This document shows positions 57,650 through 64,000 of a stretch of 64,000 nucleotides of DNA, one piece after another. Every line of letters begins with the position of its first letter. The first letter of the stretch is position 1. The notes beneath the pieces were generated by a model. That model made no database searches, was not told the origin of the DNA, and was given only the letters and a program-made list of their open reading frames with translations. The translations under genes were made by a program, and so were the position numbers. The stretch is from Cheiracanthium punctorium (taxonomy: Eukaryota; Arthropoda; Arachnida; Araneae; Cheiracanthiidae), in NCBI GenBank assembly GCA_038373885.1, contig JAWZYV010013155.1, positions 62,001-126,000 on the forward strand, written 5' to 3'.

Positions 57650-58138
57650 CGACAACAACCTTCCCGTAGCCCGTATATTTATATATATATTATTTCGAAT
57701 TAGAAATATGTTTATTTTTCTGGTATTATTTTGAGTTTCTTTTCTTTAGAGAAATATGCACCTTTAAATAGGAATCTTCCCTTGAATTCATCGCACAGAT
57801 TTGTCGTTGATTCATTGCTTGATTCGTATACATCTGGAGCAATAAAAGACCAGTGTACGCATCCAACTCTATGCAACATTACGGCATTTATATCTGCTCC
57901 ATTTTCTCCATATACATGTTTACATTCTAAACTTGTATAATTTAAGATCATGGTATTCAAATATGGTTTTTTGCTTGTAAAGAAAACTGCAGTTCAAAAG
58001 CACCATATTCGTCTTCTATTCATGCTGTTTAAAACCGACTTGGACCTAGAGTCAGATTTAAAATACTGCTGCTTTGTAATCGGTAATCACTCAGTTATTA
58101 CTTTGCCTGCTATATTATCTTTCCATCTTTATATTTTA
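57650..58138. other. No gene seen
   Basis: A TA-rich run near 57675-57695. Overlapping open frames on both strands (57712-57960) have no motif. Confidence 0.45.
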
Positions 58139-58209
58139 CTAGCTGAAGTACCCGTTCTTCGCACGGGAATGAATGGACTTTTTGATATTACGATTTGTGG
58201 TGATTACTA

Positions 58210-59260
58210 TTCATTGTAATAAACAGATATAGCAAAGTGGATATCGCGTTATATTGTGTCCAATAATCATGCATACCGAATTGCAAGGCAATCGTTTGTA
58301 CGGTGCAGAAGGCCATGCGGTGTAGCGCAATCTAGTGGCGAGTTTTAGCAAAACGGATACGGCGAAAATATTTTTCGCATTCAGATATCGATGTATACGA
58401 ATTTTCATGACTATCGGCTGGACAGTCCTGAAGTTCATGTGTTGACGCGACATTTAGTGGCAATTTATAAGAAAATGGATAGCGCCAAACTCTTCCCCGT
58501 GTTCAAATATCGATGTATACCTATTTTCATAGCGATCATTTGCACAGTCAAGAAGTGATACACTGCAGGGCCATCCAGTGGTTCAATAAAGTAATGATTT
58601 GCTACAGCGCCGTCAAGTGGCGAGTTATAGCAAAATGGATAACGCCAAAATATTCTCATTGTTCAAATAGCTATGTATACTGATTTTCATAGCGACCGTG
58701 TTCAACTATCTATGTATACCAATTTTCATAACGATCATTTCCACAGTCAAGAAGTGATACACTGCAGGGCCATCTAGTAGTTAATTAAAGTAATGATTTA
58801 CTACAGCGCCGTCAAGTGGCGAGTTATAGCAAAATGGATAACGCCAAAATATTCTCATTGTTCAAATAGCTATGTATACTGATTTTCATAGCGACCGTTT
58901 GAATGGTCAAGAATTTGGCCTGCTGCAGCGTCATCTAGTGGCGAGTTAAAATAATAATGCATTGCAGTGTCATCTAGTGGTGAGTAACATCAAAAGGAAC
59001 GCAGTTAGAATATATTCTTCGTGCTCAAATGTGTAAGTATAAAACATTTTATGCCGATCAGTCGAACGGTGTAGAAGTTGATGCTTTTCAGCGCCATTTA
59101 GCGGCAAGTTACAGCAAAATGGATAGTGAAAAATATTCTCCGTGTTCTAATATTCGCGTGTACCAAATTTCATCGAAATCGGTTGGACGATATTCGCATA
59201 GCAAACGGCTAAACGGAATAGAATTCGACGTTCTGCTGCGCCACCTTGTGGCAAGTTAGA
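58210..59260. repeat. Degenerate tandem repeats in the Helitron
   Basis: Units of roughly 100-150 bp, each with a GCGCCATCTAGTGGCGAGTTA phrase, AAAATGGATA-ACGCC, then TTCAAATATCGATGTATAC and TTTTCATAGCGA. A near-identical duplication of period 199 covers about 58547-58900 (for example CTACAGCGCCGTCAAGTGGC at 58602 and 58801). The open frame 59029-59259 is two such units and not a gene. Confidence 0.85.
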
Positions 59261-60136
59261 GGAAAACGGATAGCATAAAAAGCTTCTCCATGATAAAAGA
59301 CTTAGGTGAACCAAATTTCATGGTGCAACGGTGCTCAACGGTGCTGGAGTTTTTCAACCTCATACACTCATACCAACATTCATTTTTATCTATAACCAGT
59401 GTCATTATATATCCCAGTCTCAAATAAAATCCAGTTTCAAATCTAAGCCTCGCCAAAGTGCCAACATACAGGTTTTCAGGCAACATATTTTTCAGGAAAT
59501 CATTCGAAGCATTGACTTAGCAGCAATAATATATGGGAAATGGTTCGACCGCGAAAAAGTAAAGCAACCCTTTATTTGAAAAGTTGAATCCCTTAATACA
59601 GCCGAATTTTTTAAAATTATCAACTATAACGTGTTTTATTCATCATTACTCCGATGTACTAAATGAGAAGATTTCAATTTTCTGAAATTTGGCGGAATTC
59701 CCCCAACTTAAATCAATGTACTCATTTGGCGAGAATTCTGGAAATAGATCAATTGAAATCCCTTAATAACTGCATTATTTCTTCACGGATCATTAAAATT
59801 TAACGCTGTATTCTAATAAAACCTTTGCACTTGTTTTCAAAAATCTATTTCCTTAAGCTCTCAATAAATTGCGCCAAGCCGAAATCTGTGCAAACCGCTA
59901 GAACTCACTTTCACAAAATCGGCATTTGAGCCATTTTATTTTTTCGCAAAACTAAAATAATTTACCTATTAGCCTCGGAAATCTTCAATTCTTATTGTTT
60001 TGCGTGTAAAGCATTACATTCCTGCTCTGATTTCCCATGCACACGATATTATAATTAAAAAAATATAACCGTACGAATATAAACTAACAAAAAAAAATCA
60101 TTATTATTCTTTTATTTTTACTTTGAGAATTTAAAA

Positions 60137-60618
60137 CATTTTATTCGGCAAAATCGCCACACATGGCAACCACGATCCTTATTTCACACTTTTTTCACTA
60201 CAGGGGTTACAATTACGGAAAGCTTTTTGCGTGAATAGCATAAAAAATCTCTTAAATTCCGGGAACGGGTGGACTTTCAAAGTTTTAAAGTGGACTACGA
60301 TTTATTCTATATTATTTTACATATCTGCGCTAAATTTCAGGCCGATAGGTCCATTTTTGTGGATTTGTATACGAACGACATTTTATTCGGCAAAATCGCC
60401 ACACATGGCAACTACGATCCTTATTTCACACTTTTTTCACTACAGGGGTTACAATTACGGAAAGTTTTTTGCGTGAATAGCATAAAAAATCTCTTAAATT
60501 CCGGGAACGGGTGGACTTTCAAAGTTTTAAAGTGGACTATGAGTTATTCTATATTATTTTACATATCTGTACTAAATTTCAGGCCGATAGGTCCATTTTT
60601 GTGGATTTGTATACGAAT
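60137..60618. repeat. Two-copy tandem repeat, period 242 bp
   Basis: CATTTTATTCGGCAAAATCG starts at 60137 and again at 60379, and the copies match to about 60618 with only a few substitutions. The overlapping open frames 60231-60476, 60269-60724 and 60511-60768 arise from this duplication and are not genes. Confidence 0.95.
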
Positions 60619-60679
60619 CAAATCCACAAACAAACAAACAAACAAACAAACAAACAGAATTTCATTTTTATTTATAAGA

Positions 60680-61940
60680 TTATTTCAGGTAATTTATCTT
60701 TACTCTTTAGTCTATTCAAACTAAAACTAAAAAAAAAAAAAAAAATGCTTCTTGGATCTAAGTATTGAAAATATTTTACATGTGCTCCAAAAATTTTGAG
60801 AACAAACAAATTAAATGAATTTCCGCTATCATTTGAAGACAAAGGAGGTCTGATAAATTCAATCCCTCTAGGTCAATTCTTTATCTTTTTGTCCCGCTTA
60901 AATTTTTACAACTATACTGCACATGTAAAACAACATTGGCGTTTTCAGTAGAGGAAATTAGCATATTTTTACGCTTGGACAAAAAAAAAGACTCGAAGGA
61001 CAGATTAAACTAAACAATAGCTAAAATTCTTGTAAATTAATAAAAAATTTAAAATTCCTATTAACTAAAAAATTTACTGTGTGTATTTAAAAACAAATCA
61101 GGAAATGTCATGATATTTCAGAAAATTGCAATGACTAGTTTTCCATTTACGAAAACGAAAATATGTGTACGGGTTTAAATAGATCCGAGGAGCTTTTGTA
61201 GATTTAATGAGTATCATTTAGATTAAAATGATAATTAAACGGACACACAGAGGTTCGAGGTCATCTTCAAGATTGCAGTCGAAAAGCCTCAAGAAAAACT
61301 CTCAGATATCAAATAATACACACTCTCTTAAAATTTATCGAAAATATTTGATTCTCAAAGTTCATATTTAATCTTAAAACATTACCTCCAACCATTTATT
61401 AAAAAAAATAACTATTCTGAAAGTGCTAATGATCATTTATTTCAATGGTGCAGATTGATTGTAATTAAACTTGTCACTCTTGGAAAAAAAAAAAGTCTTG
61501 GTGCTATTTGAAAAAAAATCATTTTTGGGACGCATTAACCTGGAATAAAAAAAATAATTTCGTCTATATCATGCATCGTTATGGGGAAGAAAGAAAAGTT
61601 TTCCATGACAGTAATTACTTTCTCTCAAAAGTCATCAAAAAATACGGAGCACCTGTCGTCGACAAAATCTTTCATTTTGATGCAAAATGAAGAATTTTAA
61701 TGATGGCATGTCCTGAAATCTAACGTAAATATATTTCCTGCAGTGTTATTTTTTTTTCTTTTTCACATAAGCCATGTAGACATGAAATGTTAATGAAAAG
61801 GTTTAAAACTGAACTCTCTTAATGATAGTAAAATGATATTTGAATTGCATATCTGTGTTTGGGTAATACGGGAATGTTTTGTTAATAGATCGCTGTATGC
61901 TAATTTGCTAGGAAATGTTTCATTTCGTAATATTTTTTTC
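60680..61940. other. AT-rich sequence, no gene seen
   Basis: A17 run near 60730. A 60-codon frame at 61508-61690 is unrecognised. Confidence 0.5.
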
Positions 61941-61954
61941 TATTATAACCAGAC

Positions 61955-63125
61955 ATCGGAACGATTATACGGATGTGTGATCGATTACGATTGAGAGTAG
62001 TTTTCTTTTTCACATGGAAACTAGCATTAGATTACAACAATCCCAAATATTAACTTTGTCGATTACCATTAGATTGCGGTAATCCTCAATATTAATTTTG
62101 TTGATTATGATTAGATTGCAACAATTAAACTAATAAAAACTTTCGATTACGACTACCCATCTTAAGATTACGATTAAATTATAATTACAAAATCTTTTTT
62201 GTGAACATTCATTACATATGGCTCATCTGTCAGAGAAGATAATGGACAAAAATATACCAAATAGGATACAAGTGTCAATTTCAAATACCTAAAATGCCTG
62301 ACTTTTCGTGCAAATAAAATTTAATCTACCGCAGAATAAGTTTTAAATATCGAACAATAAGTTCGTTTTTACTGTAAAGCAAACCTACGTGAGGTGTTTC
62401 AAGTGTTTTGATTTTTTTTTTCCCAATTTCTTTTTACGCATGACCTTGTCCATTTTAGCTTGACGCTAATGACAAAGGGGAGGAGGGAGGGACATGTTTA
62501 AACTATGTCCTGCAATAATACAACAGCTGATATTTTTTTCCTTCTGTCTCCAGCAATGCGTCCTCTCCCGCAGATCTCGGAATGCCTTGCTGGGTCAATA
62601 GAGGACTGATGAGTGGGAACAACACTAACCACACAAAGGATAACTTTTGGCTTGACATTTTTGTACCAATGTGAATGAATATGTTAAGCCGGGGTTCAAG
62701 ATTTTTTCAGCATCTTGAATAAATTGTCAAAAGTCGGAGTTCCGAGAATGAATATTGCAGTGCTAACAACTAACACCGCTCACAAACAGTCGCCGCTTGT
62801 TAAAGTCATCAGTCAGACAGTCGTTTTTCCTGCAAGCAAAATGAAAAAACTGAAACTGAGTAAATGTAATCCTGTAATCGTCTCAAGCGATTGCGATTTA
62901 GGGATGCTTAAATCACGACTAACTTACCATTATCTGCAAAATTAAATTACTAGATGATTGGATTACGATTACACGGGAATTTAGGTTTTCAGATTACGAT
63001 TGCATTAGATTGTGTGTAAAAGTAAATTTCTAGATCATAAAGATGATCTAGAATGTATTATGAGTACACAAAAAATTGTAGTTGATTATAATCGATTATG
63101 ATTAAACGAAGGCTGATTGTAAATG
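61955..63125. repeat. GATTACGATTA-rich stretches, possible decayed transposon
   Basis: Short GATTACGATTA/GATTAGATTG-type motifs cluster at 61965-62180 and again at 62945-63115, with a GC-richer unrelated middle (62450-62700). The pairing of two motif-rich ends suggests one element, but the ends are not clean inverted repeats. A 76-codon frame (62715-62945) between them has no known motif. Confidence 0.35.
63028..63053. repeat. 11-bp-arm hairpin
   Basis: TTCTAGATCAT and ATGATCTAGAA around AAAG, perfect arms. Confidence 0.9.
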
Positions 63126-64000
63126 ACATAATGCATTGATTTGAATTGCTTCAGCACGTTTCAAAAATTAAAGTTGCTTTGAAATATTAAAAAGGTTTTT
63201 TTCATTATTATACTTTCATTATTGTTAAAAATTAGATTGCATTGTAAACATTCATTCTCTATAATTAAAATGTTTTACTTAATTTGCAGATAAAACAAAC
63301 TTATTATCTATTAAGTATCGGATAGAAATGCACAAACTCTCGGAATCTTACAGCAGTATTAATTTTAGTAAACAGCCTGGCCTTTTTGATAATGTATTAA
63401 GAACACTTTAAATACTAGTGTCATGTGGTTAAAATATTATAGAACTTCGTAAATAACGTACATAAATTTAAAATTAATCATCATAGACCGTTTCTCGCGG
63501 TACAAATGGTCCATCTTTCTTCAGCTAAGAAAAGTTCATTGTACCGCACAAGAAAAATATTTAGAAAACAAAAATGCAATCAAAAACTTTTTTAAAATAT
63601 CAATATGCTAATTTATTAACTGAATACTATATTTTCAATATCTTCGTGTACGGGCACTAATAATTCAATCCAATGATTATGAATTATTATACAAGTATCA
63701 CAAAAAATCTCATTTATTGATCATGAAATGTTTCTAAAGAATGAGGCAGGCAACTAAAATATTATTGTCATTAATTAACTTATTTTAATTTTTTATCCAC
63801 CAAGCATCTCACATCTAATAAACTGGTGCCAAAATTGAAATCATAAAATTAACAGTAAAGTAACTTAACGACCTTAGGAATTGAGAGGAAGCCTGTTCTT
63901 TTAAATTACTGAGTTTACTGCAAAAAGGAGGTAAGTTAGCTCTATCTTACGGGAATCTGGAGTTGCATGTATTATCTTTCACTGAATAAAATCTCCTTCG
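63126..64000. other. AT-rich sequence, no gene seen
   Basis: A loose inverted repeat near 63494-63549 (GCGGTACAAATG / CATTGTACCGC). Nothing else. Confidence 0.5.

Larger units (their letters stand above)
58139..60679 (-). mobile_element. Non-autonomous Helitron filled with tandem repeats
   Basis: On the minus strand the 3' end is CCCGT-loop-ACGGG, TACTTCAG, CTAG at 58142-58139, followed by T; the same tail as the plus-strand Helitron at 45107. The 5' end is TCTTATAAATAAAAATGAAA (60679 on) followed by (TTTG)n at about 60624-60654. Inside are several repeat arrays and no Rep/helicase frame. The minus-strand orientation follows from the CTAG end. Confidence 0.75.

Noticed and set aside
59029..59259. 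Frame with repeated RHLxAS motifs
   Set aside because: It is two units of the degenerate tandem repeat.
58210..59260. CRISPR-like array
   Set aside because: The repeats are 100-200 bp, diverged and without unique spacers of constant size; the window is eukaryotic.
60269..60724. 151-codon frame with a repeated sequence, as a repeat protein
   Set aside because: The repetition comes from the 242-bp DNA duplication inside the Helitron, and the frame also runs through the AAAC microsatellite.

Overview
The window is AT-rich, intron-era eukaryotic repeat DNA with no host protein gene, rRNA or intact tRNA gene that I can support. Nearly everything recognisable is a transposable element or its debris. 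The mix is typical of an invertebrate, most probably an arthropod: a Ty3/gypsy LTR element, a Tc1 element, mariner-like elements, an N-terminal helix-turn-helix type common in arthropod transposases, piggyBac-like TTAA elements, Helitrons with the CTAG-hairpin end, a Jockey/CR1-type LINE, and 5S- and tRNA-derived SINEs. A chelicerate such as a spider is my guess, but nothing in the window proves it. Microsatellites are scattered throughout.

Layout. 1016-8213 is a complete Ty3/gypsy retrotransposon on the minus strand. It has 918-bp LTRs differing at one visible base, a 4-bp target duplication, PBS, PPT, a TATA/Inr promoter and one 1644-codon gag-pol frame whose protease catalytic triplet is changed. 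8.2-20.2 kb is a cluster of small DNA elements. It holds two transposases deleted internally so that N- and C-termini abut (8.8-9.3 and 17.7-18.2 kb), hairpin MITEs (9.4, 13.5, 18.9 and 19.5-20.2 kb), two copies of a TTAA-flanked family (11.4-12.1 and 16.3-16.8 kb), a 46-bp perfect palindrome, a decayed multi-copy arthropod gene (13.9-15.1 kb) and a 5S-rRNA-derived SINE (15.3-15.7 kb). 22.2-23.4 kb is a structurally complete but decayed Tc1 element. 25.6 kb has a third, truncated TTAA-family copy. 27.3-30.1 kb is a dead non-LTR retrotransposon (endonuclease plus reverse transcriptase).

30-43 kb is mostly featureless AT-rich DNA. It contains a hammerhead-like core sequence (30.76 kb), a mariner C-terminal remnant (32.8 kb), a small hAT-like MITE (33.7 kb), a tRNA-derived SINE (35.4-35.7 kb) and a 22-bp-arm hairpin (37.2 kb). 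43.2-45.1 kb is a non-coding Helitron on the plus strand. 49.7-50.35 kb is a Helitron 5' fragment and 53.2-53.5 kb another mariner remnant. 54.97-57.62 kb is a DNA transposon with about 350-bp terminal inverted repeats, an 8-bp target duplication and a decayed transposase-like gene; it may sit inside a solo LTR. 58.1-60.7 kb is a minus-strand Helitron filled with tandem repeats. The last 3 kb is AT-rich with a GATTACGATTA-rich stretch.

I found no coherent novel host system. The most interesting objects are the 2.65-kb long-TIR transposon, the gypsy element with a damaged protease but near-identical LTRs, the repeated pattern of head-to-tail deleted transposases, and the hammerhead-like motif.
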